A stretch of 64,000 nucleotides of DNA from Spiroplasma endosymbiont of Nebria brevicollis (GTDB lineage: Bacteria > Bacillota_I > Bacilli_A > Mycoplasmatales > VBWQ01). Below the pieces are notes generated by a model that had not been told where the DNA came from, made no database searches, and saw only the letters and a program-made list of their open reading frames with translations. The stretch is taken from assembly GCF_964030895.1 (NCBI RefSeq), contig NZ_OZ034986.1, forward strand, positions 744,001 to 808,000, given 5' to 3'. This document shows, one piece after another, positions 1 through 9,718 of this stretch (positions are counted from its first letter, which is position 1; each line of letters opens with the position of its first letter). The translations under genes and the position numbers were made by a program.

Positions 1-59
1 GTCATAGTTGTTAATGATGTTAAACCTATAATTCCTAAAAATTTTAAAATTAATCGCAT
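1..59 (-). CDS. Start of a signal-peptide protein, cut by window edge
   Basis: Reading leftward from an ATG at 59 gives 19 residues beginning MRLILKFLGIIGL, a basic start followed by a hydrophobic stretch. This is the usual beginning of Spiroplasma secreted or lipoproteins. The rest lies outside the window, so no family can be given and a lipobox cannot be checked. It could also be a decayed fragment, since the next kilobase is full of broken genes. Confidence 0.4.
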   Translation of the reverse strand, partial: MRLILKFLGIIGLTSLTTM

Positions 60-100
60 ATTTAAGACCTCATTATAAAATATATTGTGTATTGTATAAT

Positions 101-280
101 TTATTTTTGTTCAAATTCATTAATTATAAGTTCTATTACTGATCCGTTAGAAACACCCAATTTTTTAGCCATTTCATCAATTTTAACTTGAACTGATTTT
201 TTTAAATATATAGTCATATATGATTTTTTATCAATTGTTGTTTTAGGTAATTTAGCTGCTAAATTTTTGAATTTCATCAT
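101..280 (-). CDS. Ribbon-helix-helix (CopG-like) small protein
   Basis: A 59-residue product. It has a short beta segment (SYMTIYLKK) followed by two helices with the turn KLGVSNGSVIELI, which is the layout of a ribbon-helix-helix DNA-binding protein. In Spiroplasma such proteins usually sit beside plasmid partition or replication genes. The reading frame stays open for about ten codons upstream of the ATG (residues KITRRYRP), so this may be the C-terminal part of a longer gene that has lost its start. The fragment next to it also looks plasmid-derived. Family assignment rests on pattern only. Confidence 0.45.
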   Translation of the reverse strand: MMKFKNLAAKLPKTTIDKKSYMTIYLKKSVQVKIDEMAKKLGVSNGSVIELIINEFEQK

Positions 281-340
281 TGGTCTATATCTTCTTGTGA
301 TTTTATAGTTTTATAAAATCCTTTTCCTAATTTCATCATC

Positions 341-629
341 ATTATTCTCCTCTTTTAAAACCAAATTTTCTAGTTTTTCAATTCGTTTTTTAAGAACAAA
401 ATTTTCTCTTATATTTTTAATAATTAGTGTAACTACAAAATTAAAATCTTGCTCTTTACAAAAATAATTAACAATTTTTTTAAATTCATTTGATACAGTT
501 CAATCTATTTCATTTGTCCAATTTTATTTAAGGAAAACCAAAATAATTTTTCTTCATTCTTTGATAATTTTTTATTAGTTAAAGCTCTAGATACAATAAT
601 AAAAATAATATTATGTTGTGCTAGCAAAT
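341..629 (-). pseudogene. Frameshifted plasmid-type hypothetical protein
   Basis: Two minus-strand segments in different frames read as one protein. The first contains ALTNKKLSKNEEKLFWFSL, the second EIDWTVSNEFKKIVNYF and then a helical, charged tail. They join near 525 through a frameshift. No start codon with a ribosome binding site is visible. I do not recognise the family. It lies just upstream of the ribbon-helix-helix gene and is probably part of the same decayed plasmid-like segment. Confidence 0.35.
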
Positions 630-735
630 CCTATTTTAATGTAATAGTTTACTATCATTAAATTTTTAAGGTTATTTTAATGTTCATGATAAACTTATAG
701 TGTAAATAGTTATTTAAAAGAAAGGAAGTTTAAAT

Positions 736-2147
736 GTGGCAAAATTAAAAAAATTTCAAGCGCACTCAGATAATTCAGAAAAATTTATGAATGAAACTCA
801 GCAACAAAGTGAAAAAACTGTACTAAAAGGTTTTAATATTGAAATTAAACCTGGTGAAAGAATTGGTATTATTGGTGCTAATGGTAGTGGTAAATCAACT
901 ATTACTGAAATTTTAGCATCAATTCGAAAACCAACTTCAGGAACAATTGAAAAAAAGAAGGTGTTGTTAACAGCAACGTTTAAACATCTTGTTAAGCGTT
1001 ATTCATAAACCTGACTTAGTGTTTTAGACGAAGTATCTACGGGGTTAGATATTGAAGTACGTGAAGAAATCTTTGAATTCTTAGAAGAAAATATTGTTAA
1101 GAAAATGTAGCCATGATTCTAGTTTCTCATAACATGAGCGATATTGAACGTTTCTGTACACGTATTATCTATATGCACAATGGTGATATCATTGAAGAAC
1201 ATACAGTTAAGGATGTAGTTAAAAAATATGGTTCAGTTCATGACTATACATTCCAACAATTTAAAAAATATAAAAAACCAAGTGTTGCTGTTGGAAAAGA
1301 ATTATTACGTAATAAAAAAGGTCAAACTGACCCTAATAAAATAGTTAATGCCTTAAGTACTAATCCTAAAAAACAGCGATCGCTGTTAAAATTAATGTTT
1401 AAATATTACTTGAAAGGTTTCTTTGTTCCGTTTTTCTTAATTATTTATCCCATCTTAATTTTGGGAATTCAAGGTTTCTCTATTCAAAATGCTGGGTCTG
1501 TTTTATAGCAAGATTAGCATTAGTGCGGCAAATGATTGCTGGAATCGCCATTGTTAATATTATTTCTGTTGGTATCTTTGTTATTCCTCAAACAATTATT
1601 GAATTTAAAACATCTGTTTTATTAAAAAGAATTGGAGCAACTAATATTCATCCCTTGTTTTTTGTTAGTGCTGTTATAGTCATGGGATTAGTTATGTCAA
1701 TTATTTCATTCTTATGAACATTACTATGAGGTGGAGTTTATTTTGGTGGAACTTATGGTTGAGGAAATATTGCTTTGCCTAAACAAATTGCCATTTCTAT
1801 TCCGTGAATTTTAATTATCTTTGTTAGCACCATTAGCATGGGATTAATGTTAGCATCGTTATTTAAAACAATGACTTCATTTTTTGCTGTAGCTAATGTA
1901 TTATATTTACCGATTGCTTATTTGAGTGGTTGGTTCTATCTTACCAATTGATTTAATTATTGGAACTCCTGCCTTAAATGTTATTAGTTATTGCTCACCA
2001 TCTAAATATTCAACCTTACCATATTTTAATTGTTGATCAGGAACATTTAAAATGACATGGGAAATGTATATTTATGGGGGAGTTAGTTTAGTAATACTTG
2101 CTGGTTTTATTGGAATTACTGCTAAAAAATTAAAATGACAAAATTAA
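736..2147 (+). pseudogene. Fused ABC-2 exporter (ATPase + permease), broken
   Basis: The first segment starts at a GTG (736) behind AAGGAAG and has a Walker A motif GANGSGKST. After about residue 78 the frame is lost. It resumes near 1018 in a Walker B-like segment VLDEVSTGLDIEV, then H-loop ILVSHNMSD at 1113. A permease part with about five membrane spans (1523-1925, 1935-2147) follows, joined through further frameshifts near 1105, 1508 and 1930. Between Walker A and Walker B only ~15 codons remain, so the Q-loop and LSGGQ signature are deleted. The gene cannot make a working transporter. Fused ATPase/permease exporters are common in Spiroplasma; the substrate is unknown. Confidence 0.8.
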
Positions 2148-2158
2148 TATAAATTGTA

Positions 2159-2188
2159 ATTGACTGGTATATATACCAGTCAATTTTT
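2159..2188 (+). terminator. Rho-independent terminator, perfect 13-bp stem
   Basis: A perfect palindrome (2159-2184) directly follows the broken ABC gene and is followed by a run of five T. It would end plus-strand transcription. It may also act for the minus-strand DUF3137 pseudogene that converges on it. Confidence 0.7.
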
Positions 2189-2216
2189 AATACTTATATT
2201 CGTTTTAAAGATTAAA

Positions 2217-3438
2217 CTACCGACTTATCTTTTTGTTTACTCTAGGTACCATTATAACCATCTCTCTTGAGTTTTTATCAATTTCATATTTAGATATCTC
2301 AGTAGGTTTTAATAAGCCAGAAATTTTTTTATCAATTGTATTTTTTCTTCTCATTTTTTGCTCAGGAATGTTTGTTATTATATCCTTAATTAGTTTTTAT
2401 TAACTAACGCGGAATTTAAATCTAAACTACTGATTCATGCATAAGAACTGATAAAAATGTTTAATGTAAAATCAAGCATGGCAAAAACATCATTTAATAG
2501 GTCTTCTTCACTACTGTTTTTAATAATTAAGTTAAGTAGATTAGCACTACTACTATTAGGTGAACTAATATTCATATATGAATACATTAGTGTTACTTGT
2601 GTTTCATTAACAAAAATATTTGGTAATGGTTTTTGCGTAGCAGCTAAATCAATCATATTGCTCATAACTTTTGGTGTTAATAATTTTCTTAGTTTTATTG
2701 GGTCACTATAATCAAGTGCAAATAATTTTTCAAACTCTGGTGATTCTAATTGATCACCACGGTTAGAACCCAGAATTCTTGAACCTAAAGTTTCTGGTTG
2801 AATTGTAGTTACAACATCTTGAGCATTAATATTACAAGTAAAATATAAATAACGATTATATATAGTGCGGGTGGTTGTTGTTTTTCCTGTTCTTTGAACA
2901 CGAACAATTTTTTCAATCATTGTTCCACAATTAAAATCTTGTTTATTAATATTGCCAACTAAGACTTTTTTCGGTTCACACATGATGATTCATGCCACTA
3001 CCAAATACTAAAAATTTTTTTGGTATAATCGTAAAATTATCTTTAATTTCTAATTGTTCAAAGGCATTATGAGCTGCCATCTTAATGTATTTAGCATTAT
3101 GTTGACGAAAAGCATTTTTATTTTTTTATTAAAAAATTGTCCAATTGTTAAAAATATAGCAGCAAAAATAATGCTAACAAGACCAGAAATAAGAAGAAGA
3201 AGAAGAAGAAATGTTATTTTGAAAGTTTTTCTTCAAGCAACATTATATAAATAATACCAGCAATAAATAGTATGGCTCCGACAATCAAAATTATATATGA
3301 CAATCATTTATATTTATTACTAATAAAGAAACGTTTAAATGAAGTATTTAAAACTTTTTGATAAATACTATTCACATCATCTTTAATTATTTTAATTTCT
3401 TCGTCATTAAAATTAACAATCTTTTTAACTTCTGACAT
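2217..3438 (-). pseudogene. DUF3137-like membrane protein, broken
   Basis: The start is well marked: ATG at 3438 behind GGAGGAA, encoding MSEVKKIVNF. Two hydrophobic spans follow (near 3200-3310 and 3115-3215). The soluble part includes LESPEFEKLFALDYSDP and LRKLLTPKVMSNMIDLA, which match the DUF3137 pattern of FE..F.v.s.D...r.lLtP.fm. At least four frame changes split the gene, near 3230, 3125, 2985 and 2400. A GAA/CTT trinucleotide tract at 3191-3210 lies close to the first. The role of DUF3137 proteins is unknown. Confidence 0.65.
3191..3210. repeat. (AAG)n trinucleotide microsatellite
   Basis: Six to seven AAG units, read on the minus strand as a poly-Leu CTT run inside a membrane span of the broken DUF3137 gene. 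Such tracts change length by replication slippage; here changes would keep the frame. Confidence 0.7.
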
Positions 3439-3614
3439 AATTCCTCCTAATAAAAATAAAGTATAATTGTTATAATATAAAGTAATTATAACTAAAATTA
3501 ATGATTTTTTATTAAATATCACTGGTTAATTCTTTAATTAAGCAGTTTATTGTATGAAAAATTGGAAAAATGAGAGATAATTAATTATACCAACATAGAA
3601 ATAGGAGATAACAA

Positions 3615-3893
3615 ATGGAGACAACCATTACCATCTTATCGTGGATAGGTGCAGTATTAACTAGTATTGTTTTAATACCACAAAGTTTTAAAATTATTAG
3701 AACGTGTGACACGCAATCATTGTCGTTATATATGTATATTATTTTTGAATTATCAGCGGTAGTATGAATTACATTTGCCGCACTTTCAAATCAACCAGCT
3801 ATTATTGTTACGAATAGTATTGTAGCAGTTTTTGCAAGCATGATTTTAATTTTAAAAATTATTAATATTATTAAAAAACATGAAAAACCTTAA
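3615..3893 (+). CDS. SemiSWEET / PQ-loop sugar transporter
   Basis: A 92-residue protein with three membrane spans. The PQ-loop signature IVLIPQSFKIIRTCDT lies in the first span (residues 19-34) and is followed by SLSLYMYIIFEL. Length and motif fit the SemiSWEET family, whose members form homodimeric sugar uniporters in the membrane. The start has AGGAG eight bases upstream. This is one of three SemiSWEET-type genes in the window (others at 29264-29638 and 29638-29990). It stands alone on the plus strand and converges on the esterase gene. Substrate not predictable from sequence. Confidence 0.8.
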
Positions 3894-3915
3894 TCTTTTT
3901 AAACAAAAATTAAGG
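3888..3915. terminator. Short inverted repeat between convergent genes
   Basis: CCTTAAT and its complement ATTAAGG surround a T- and A-rich loop. The stop codons of the SemiSWEET and esterase genes both fall in this element. It could serve as a bidirectional terminator, but the stem is only 7 bp. Confidence 0.3.
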
Positions 3916-4672
3916 GATTATCATTTAGGTAGTTAATTCATCATTTAAAGCCATGACTACCATTTTTATCAATCATTATAGTAGTAGTAATTTTACGCGA
4001 TATTAGTAGTTGTTCTAATCGTATACTATTACTTTCATAATTAGCATTGATTTTACCTTCAAAAAACTTGGGCTCTTTTTTACCAACTCATAACTTAATG
4101 GTTAGGGGTTGATTTTTATTTAGAGTTTTAATGAACAAATCATTAATAATTTGTTCATTAAATCAAATTGCAGGTGATAGTAAAATCATAGTTTTAAAAG
4201 TTAATGCTGAACAATATAACATTTGTAAGCAAAAGTAGGCTCCTAATGAGCAACCAAGGGCATTTAATGAAGTAATTTTTAGTTTAAATTTATTAGTAAT
4301 AAAAGTTAAGACTTCATTTTCAATAAATGCTAAATAGTTTTTGCCATTGCCACCTAAACTATTAATATCACTAGTAGCAAGGATCGGAAAATATTTTGTC
4401 ATTAATGTTTTTACTTCACTATTAGTATATGTTGTTAAATCATTAAATCTTGTCATATTATTAGTGCTACTAATACCAATATACACACAATTACTATTAT
4501 TATTGGTTAGGATATTATGGTCATTTAATAACAAATCTTTACCATCAAATACTAAGTAAGTAACATAACTTTTAGTTTCTTCAAAATTAGGTGGTAAGGC
4601 AATAATAATATCTTTATTCACACTTAGCATCTTACTAGCATAACTAATAACTTGTACTTGATAATTATTCAT
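3899..4672 (-). CDS. Putative alpha/beta-hydrolase esterase
   Basis: A 257-residue protein with two in-frame TGA Trp codons in the C-terminal third. It has the nucleophile elbow GCSLG (about residue 146), then a late His in GSHGFKWW near the end, as expected for the Ser-Asp-His triad of esterase-D-like alpha/beta hydrolases. No signal peptide, so it is cytoplasmic. The start codon lies inside the last codons of the upstream gene (overlap 8 bp), so the two are translated together. Substrate unknown; a role in acyl-ester or drug-ester hydrolysis is inference. Confidence 0.65.
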
Positions 4673-5435
4673 AGTTTCCTAATAAAGTATAATTCATAAT
4701 TCTAATATATAAATTAAAATTCGTTGGTTCTAAAAACATAGCGCTATTAATTAAACTGTCTAAAATTAATAATTTATTCGTAAATAATTGTTGATATGGA
4801 ATAACACTTTTTAGATTGAAACTAGTAATATCACGGTTTACTAAAGTTTTTCTAGTTTCTAAATCTAACAGATAAAATAACATTAAAAATTTACCAAAAT
4901 CATAATTATAAGAAATATTTGTTGGCTTGTTATTAAGACGAACAAATATTTGACCACTAATATGCATTAGTTTTTTAATTGCTAGCAAATGATCAGCTTT
5001 GTCAGTAGGTAGTGGTTTATTGTTTAAAAAGTCAGGTAATAAATCACTTTTTATGGTTTCATTATATCACTGGTTAAAAATATCTTGTGAACCTATATGT
5101 AACAAGGCAGTTTTTACATGTTCATAGTTCCCTAAATATTTTGTTTGACGTAAGAAAACAGGACTTAAAGCTGTAATAGTTAAAATAAAATTAGCAACAA
5201 GTTGTATATTTTCTTTGTAATTAATTTTATTTAATTCTAAGTAAACGCTAATAATTTTCATAAACATTAAATTTTTGTTACTATTAAAAACCAAATGATA
5301 AGCTGTTCGAAAGTCATTGCTCGGCAAAGTTGCTAAGATTTTTTTAATTTCACGTTTAAAGAAATAGTTACTTTTTAAAAGTAACAAATGATTAATTAAT
5401 CGATACTCAGGAACCATATTGTTTTTCCAATCCAA
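4665..5435 (-). CDS. Conserved hypothetical protein, all-helical
   Basis: A 256-residue protein rich in Leu, Asn and Lys with no signal peptide, no membrane span and no recognisable motif; it looks alpha-helical. One internal TGA Trp. A TTG at 5435 gives the longest product (MDWKNN); an ATG six codons later (5417, MVPEY) is an equally plausible start, and neither has a strong ribosome binding site. It lies between nusB and the esterase gene and overlaps the latter. I do not recognise the family. Confidence 0.6.
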
Positions 5436-5495
5436 AATTTACTATTAAAATTACTATACTAACATTATATCATTGATAGGATGTATGAATTACAG

Positions 5496-5903
5496 TTACT
5501 GCTTATTAATTTTATCTAAAACACCATTAATGTACTTGTAAGCATCATTAGGACAGTAGGTTTTAGTAATAATAATTGCCTCATTAATAATAATTTTTTT
5601 ATCAATATTAGTATGGATAATTTCGTAAGAAGCTAAAATTAAAATTGCTTTTTCAATTGCCTTTAAACTTTCAAAGTGTCAATTAGTTTTTAATTGTAAA
5701 TTTATAATATCAATTAAATCATATTCATTTTTAATAATCTCTTTTAAGATATTACATTGTTCGGTAATTAAACTAATACCTTCTTCTTCAAAAATATATT
5801 GTTCAAATTCTTTTTGTGATTGACCATCAAGAAAATATAGATAAAGTGCTTCCATAAGACCAATCCGTTTTTCATGCTGGGTTAGGTTTTTATATTCTGG
5901 CAT
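5496..5903 (-). CDS. nusB: Transcription antitermination factor NusB
   Basis: A 135-residue helical protein of the length and layout of NusB: N-terminal LTQHEKRIGLMEALYLYFL, and C-terminal SLKAIEKAILILASYEI..IINEAIIITKTY, where the family has its conserved LDRAILRLA.YEL and NEAVELAK. NusB binds boxA RNA with S10 (NusE) and supports rRNA transcription. The ATG is chosen for AAGGAAG upstream. It overlaps the stop of the Asp23-like gene by TAATG, as in the Firmicute order yqhY-nusB. Confidence 0.85.
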
Positions 5904-6217
5904 TATTTTTTTACTTCTTCCTTGCAATTGGTGATAAATATTAAATGAGTATTTAACAATACTGAGTTTAATACTGAATTAACACGTTCTAAAATCATTT
6001 TATTAAGTTTACTTTTTAAACTTAATAAATCAGTATCACAATCAACCGCTAATTTGATTTCAGCAATAATTGAATTATTTTCTAAAATTGAAGCATTAAT
6101 AGCAGCAAATTCAACTTGGTAGTTATCACTAGTTAATAATATATAAATTAGCTTTCTAACAACTAATGAAGTTAATTTTAAAGTTCCACGTTTGTTTTCT
6201 TCAATAATAATATTCAT
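5903..6217 (-). CDS. Asp23/Gls24 family protein (YqhY-like)
   Basis: A 104-residue protein starting MNIIIEENKRGTLKLTSLVV, matching the start of Asp23/Gls24 (DUF322) proteins (G.i.is..vi..i). Ribosome binding site GGAGAAG. Its place, directly before nusB with overlapping stop and start and after efp, is the classic Firmicute neighbourhood of YqhY, which has been linked to lipid or envelope homeostasis. The C-terminal half is diverged. Function in mollicutes unknown. Confidence 0.7.
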   Translation of the reverse strand: MNIIIEENKRGTLKLTSLVVRKLIYILLTSDNYQVEFAAINASILENNSIIAEIKLAVDCDTDLLSLKSKLNKMILERVNSVLNSVLLNTHLIFITNCKEEVKK

Positions 6218-6236
6218 ATTCTTCTCCAATCTTTAA

Positions 6237-6803
6237 TTAAGCACGAGATTTGTATTTACCGTCATCAGTACCTATTATAATTTTATCACCATTATTAATA
6301 AACATGGGCGCTTGTAATTGTCAACCCGTTTCAATGGTAATCGTTTTCGTAGTATTAGTTGCACTATTACCTTTGACACCTGGAGGGGCATCAGTAACTT
6401 CTACTTCAATAGATGCTGGTAAATCAACACCAAGAATTTCTGTTTGTTGATAAACTCGTAATTTTATTTCATTGCCCGGTATTAAAAAGTTTTTTTCTCA
6501 TTGTAACCTTGATTTATTAATTCTGATTTCATTATAATCAGAATTATCCATAAAAATTGAATGGTCACCATCGTCATAACTATAAATAGCTGGGCGCTTA
6601 TCAATAACAGCAGGATAAACAGTATCACCACCGGTAAAAGTAATACTAGTAATAGCACCTGTTCTCAAATTTTTAGCTTTTACTTTGACATGTGCTTGAC
6701 CACGACCACTTTTTGAATGTGCTGATTCAATAACTGTTAGAATTTCATTTTTATTATTATGCAGAAATGTTGTACCAGGACGAAAGTCATTAACGTTAAT
6801 CAT
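6237..6803 (-). CDS. efp: Elongation factor P
   Basis: A 188-residue protein with the three-domain EF-P layout: N-terminal KOW-like domain (VNDFRPGTTF), then two OB domains ending ..ETGWQLQAPMFINNGDKI. EF-P enters the ribosomal E site and rescues stalling at polyproline. The tip loop reads KSGRGQAH, so the residue that is usually the modified Lys (KPGKGQA) is Arg (R34). It lies 2 bp after pepP, matching the common pepP-efp pairing. One internal TGA Trp. Confidence 0.93.
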
Positions 6804-6805
6804 GA

Positions 6806-7882
6806 TTATTTATTTTCCTTTCAAACATTTACTTCTCGTAGTGATTTAGTTAGAATTTCATATCCATCGTTAGTAACAAGAATATCATCTTCGATTCTTA
6901 CACCACCAAGATCAGGGATATAAATACCAGGTTCGACAGTAATAACCATACCTGGAACTAAGATAGTAGGTTCATTTTTAATTACTCATGGTGCTTCATG
7001 AATTTCAATTCCTAATCCATGACCTGTTCCATGGGTAAAGTATTGACCGTAACCTTTTTCATTAATATAGTCACGACAAATTTTATCAATTTCACAAATA
7101 GCAATGCCTGGCTTAATAGCTTTAATACCTGCCATTTGCGCAGCTTTTACAATTCCATGAATTTCATTTAATTTAGAATCTACGTTTCCAATAGCGAAGG
7201 TTCTAGTCATATCTGAACAAAACCCTTCATAAACACAACCAAAATCACAAGTAACTAATTCGTTATTAGCAATAAGTTTATCACTTGCTTTACCATGGGG
7301 CATTGATCCACGAACACCTGAAGCAACAATAGTATCAAATGATGCTTTAGTTGCACCATATTTAGTGAAGGCTCGTAAAATAACATCTTCAACGTCTTTC
7401 TCACTAACACCAGGTTTAATAAAGTTTAAAACTTCATTAAAAGCTAAATCGCCAATAGCACATGCCTTAGCAATTCTTTTAACTTCTGATTCATCTTTAC
7501 TAGCACGTAAATCATGTACATATACAGGTTTAAAAGTAATATTAGACATAACTTTTTTTCATGATTCTAATTGAGCATACGTAATGTACTCAGCTTCAAA
7601 ACCAATTGTTTTAACTTTTTGTTCACTAGAAATGGTAGTTAAACTAGCAAAAGGGTTAGTGAAATTTTGACAATTAACATTTTTAGCTTTTAGTTTACCT
7701 TCAGTAATATAACGACCATCAAGTAGTAACGTAGCGTTTGTTTTGTTAATTAATAAGTAACCCAGATTAGAAAAAAAGTCACTATATCAAAATCGATTTT
7801 CTGGAGCATAGAATAGCATAGCATCAATTTTTTGCTCACTTAAAATATTTTTTATGGTTTCATGTTTACTAGAACTATTCAT
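6806..7882 (-). CDS. pepP: Xaa-Pro aminopeptidase (M24 family)
   Basis: A 358-residue protein. The N-terminal creatinase-type domain spans about residues 1-125 and the C-terminal pita-bread M24 domain the rest. Metal ligands are visible: [18 protein letters not shown] (two Asp), HGTGHGLG (His), [12 protein letters not shown] (Glu) and GGVRIEDD (Glu). It removes an N-terminal residue before proline, using two divalent metal ions in the cytoplasm. Three internal TGA Trp codons. The stop lies just before the efp start, so the pair is likely one operon. Confidence 0.9.
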
Positions 7883-7945
7883 CTTTAATTCATTCCTTTT
7901 TATAATTTTAATTTTATTTGTTATACATATATTGTACTCTAAATT

Positions 7946-7983
7946 AAAGAAAAGAAATAAGGTTTTACTTATTTCTTTTCTTT
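7946..7983 (-). terminator. Long hairpin at the end of rpmG
   Basis: A 16-bp stem of A/G-rich and C/T-rich arms around a short loop overlaps the last codons and stop of rpmG. The T tract on the minus strand is weak, so this may act as a terminator or as a 3' stabiliser. Confidence 0.45.
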
Positions 7984-8118
7984 ATGTAATGTATGTTGAT
8001 TACAACTTGAGCAATATTTTTTAGTTTCTAATTTTTCAGTTTGAGTTTTTTTATTACGATCTGCAATGTAGTTTTCTTCTTTACATACATCACATCTTAA
8101 AGTTAGGCCATCACGCAT
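7969..8118 (-). CDS. rpmG: 50S ribosomal protein L33
   Basis: A 49-residue protein with the zinc-binding pattern [14 protein letters not shown] typical of the Cys-containing L33 form. It begins MRDGLTLRC behind a strong GGAGGTG site and ends in a basic tail. It is part of the large ribosomal subunit near the E site. It stands alone between lemA and pepP. The four Cys are intact. Confidence 0.93.
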   Translation of the reverse strand: MRDGLTLRCDVCKEENYIADRNKKTQTEKLETKKYCSSCNQHTLHKEKK

Positions 8119-8245
8119 TAGGCACCTCCTGGAATAATTATTATTAATTTAAGTTATACACAATATACTATTATTACATAATTAAGTAATAAGTGCAATT
8201 AAATCAATGATTGTTTCCAATATTTTTCCTTTGAATAAACTAGTA

Positions 8246-8281
8246 AAAACAAATTTTAGTAGAAAGACTAAAATTTGTTTT
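8246..8281 (-). terminator. Rho-independent terminator of lemA
   Basis: A stem of about 14 bp (AAACAAATTTTAGT with its complement) directly follows the lemA stop codon. On the minus strand it is followed by TTTTT. Confidence 0.6.
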
Positions 8282-8292
8282 AATTATTAGTT

Positions 8293-8895
8293 TTATGACA
8301 GATCAATTTTAACATCTTGACGATCATTCTCAGAAGCAGCAAAATAGTCTTTTGAAATTAAATGTAATGATTCAGCTACAACATTACTAGGAAATGTTTT
8401 AATTTTACTATTAAATACTTTAATATTAGCATTGTAAAATCTTCTTGCAGCAGCAATATTGTCTTCACAATCTTTTGCTCCTGACTGTAATTGTAAAACA
8501 GTTGTATTAGCTTTTAAATCAGGATAGTTTTCTAATAGTGCATTAAACTTACCAAAGGCAGAATTAAGCCCACTGTCAGCTTTAGAAAAATCTTGCATTG
8601 TTTCCATTTTTCCATTTCTTAAAGCAATAATTTGTGATAATGTTTCTTTTTCAAATTTCATGTACCCTTTAGTAGCATCCAATAATTTTGTTAATAAATC
8701 AAAACGACGCTTTAGTTGAACATCAATATCAGAAGCTGTTTCTTCAATTGATTGTTGTAGTCGTAAAAAGTTATTACGAGAAACGATGAACATAATAATA
8801 GGGATAATTAAAATAAAAGATAAATATACCATAATTTTTCCCAAAAGTGATGGTTGTGCTTTAAATGATTCATTACTAGGTTTGATTGTTGTCAT
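8293..8895 (-). CDS. lemA: LemA family protein
   Basis: A 200-residue protein with one N-terminal membrane span (about residues 20-41, IMVYLSFILIIPIIMFIVS) and a long helical domain. The family pattern is clear: SDIDVQLKRRFDLLTKLLD, then ENYPDLKAN, then NIAAARRFYNANIKVFNSKIKTFPSN. LemA proteins are membrane-anchored helical bundles of unknown function found in many mollicutes. Monocistronic by its surroundings, with a terminator downstream. Confidence 0.93.
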   Translation of the reverse strand: MTTIKPSNESFKAQPSLLGKIMVYLSFILIIPIIMFIVSRNNFLRLQQSIEETASDIDVQLKRRFDLLTKLLDATKGYMKFEKETLSQIIALRNGKMETMQDFSKADSGLNSAFGKFNALLENYPDLKANTTVLQLQSGAKDCEDNIAAARRFYNANIKVFNSKIKTFPSNVVAESLHLISKDYFAASENDRQDVKIDLS

Positions 8896-9062
8896 AATGT
8901 TTCTCCCTTCTTGAATATATAAATTAATAAACTAAATATTAATATTTAGTCCGAATTCTAATTTAAATATTTCCTTTACACATTAAACCACAATCATTTT
9001 ACTATATTTTTAGTACTAAGTTATTAAATATCCTTTTTATTTAATTTTATAATACTTTTTAT

Positions 9063-9718
9063 TTAAGTTGATATGATACTATAATAGTTTTCGCGTCCAA
9101 TAATAATATGATCTAATAAAGTAATATTTAACATTTTAAAATTACTTTTTATTTCTTCGGTAATATGTAAATCTGAAAGAGAAGGTTCACTGTCTCCACT
9201 TGGATGGTTATGAATACAAATTACTTTGTTAGATTTATGAACAAGTGCCAAATGAAGCATATCTTTAACGTCAATTTTTAGTGTGTCATTAGTGCCTTTA
9301 TATAAAAGATTTTGATGAATTAATTTATTTTGATTATTTAACAATAATAAATAAAAATGCTCTTGTGTTAAATTTTGAAAATAAGCATGCACTAGATTAA
9401 AAACATCTTCTGGCCAAATAATTTTACTATACTTTTTCTGATTTTGAATGATTTTGATACGCTTGGCAAGTTCCAAACAACTTAAAATTTCTAACAATTT
9501 ACTAGTGCCAATACCCTTAATTGTTAATAATGATTTAAATGTCACTTTACTTAAATTTTCAATGCCACCAAAATTATTAATAATTTCTTGCGCTAATAAT
9601 AAAACATTTTTTTCTCTGGTTCCTGTTCGTAAAATAATAGCTAATAATTCATTATCTGTCAAAGATTCAAAGCCATATTTAATGGCTTTTTATTTTTATC
9701 AATTGTTCTAAAACTCAT
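9063..9718 (-). pseudogene. radC: RadC (JAMM) protein with an N-terminal frameshift
   Basis: From 9662 to 9063 the frame is intact. It includes the helix-hairpin-helix-like TIKGIGTSKLLEI and the JAMM motif CIHNHPSGDSEPSLSD, so the RadC fold is complete. The family N-terminus KAIKYGFESLTDNELLAI continues upstream only after a one-base shift in an A-run near 9690, linking to MSFRTIDKNKK from an ATG at 9718. Without the shift translation would need a TTG at 9662 with no clear ribosome binding site. The ATG at 9718 overlaps the end of the small peptide gene by 11 bp. Either a real frameshift, slippage, or a sequencing error. Confidence 0.75.

Noticed and set aside
2435-2983. Independent gene on the minus strand
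   Set aside because: It is one segment of the DUF3137 gene; the protein continues on both sides in other frames.
6250-6450. Plus-strand ORF opposite efp
   Set aside because: It is the complement of a conserved EF-P domain and has no ribosome binding site.
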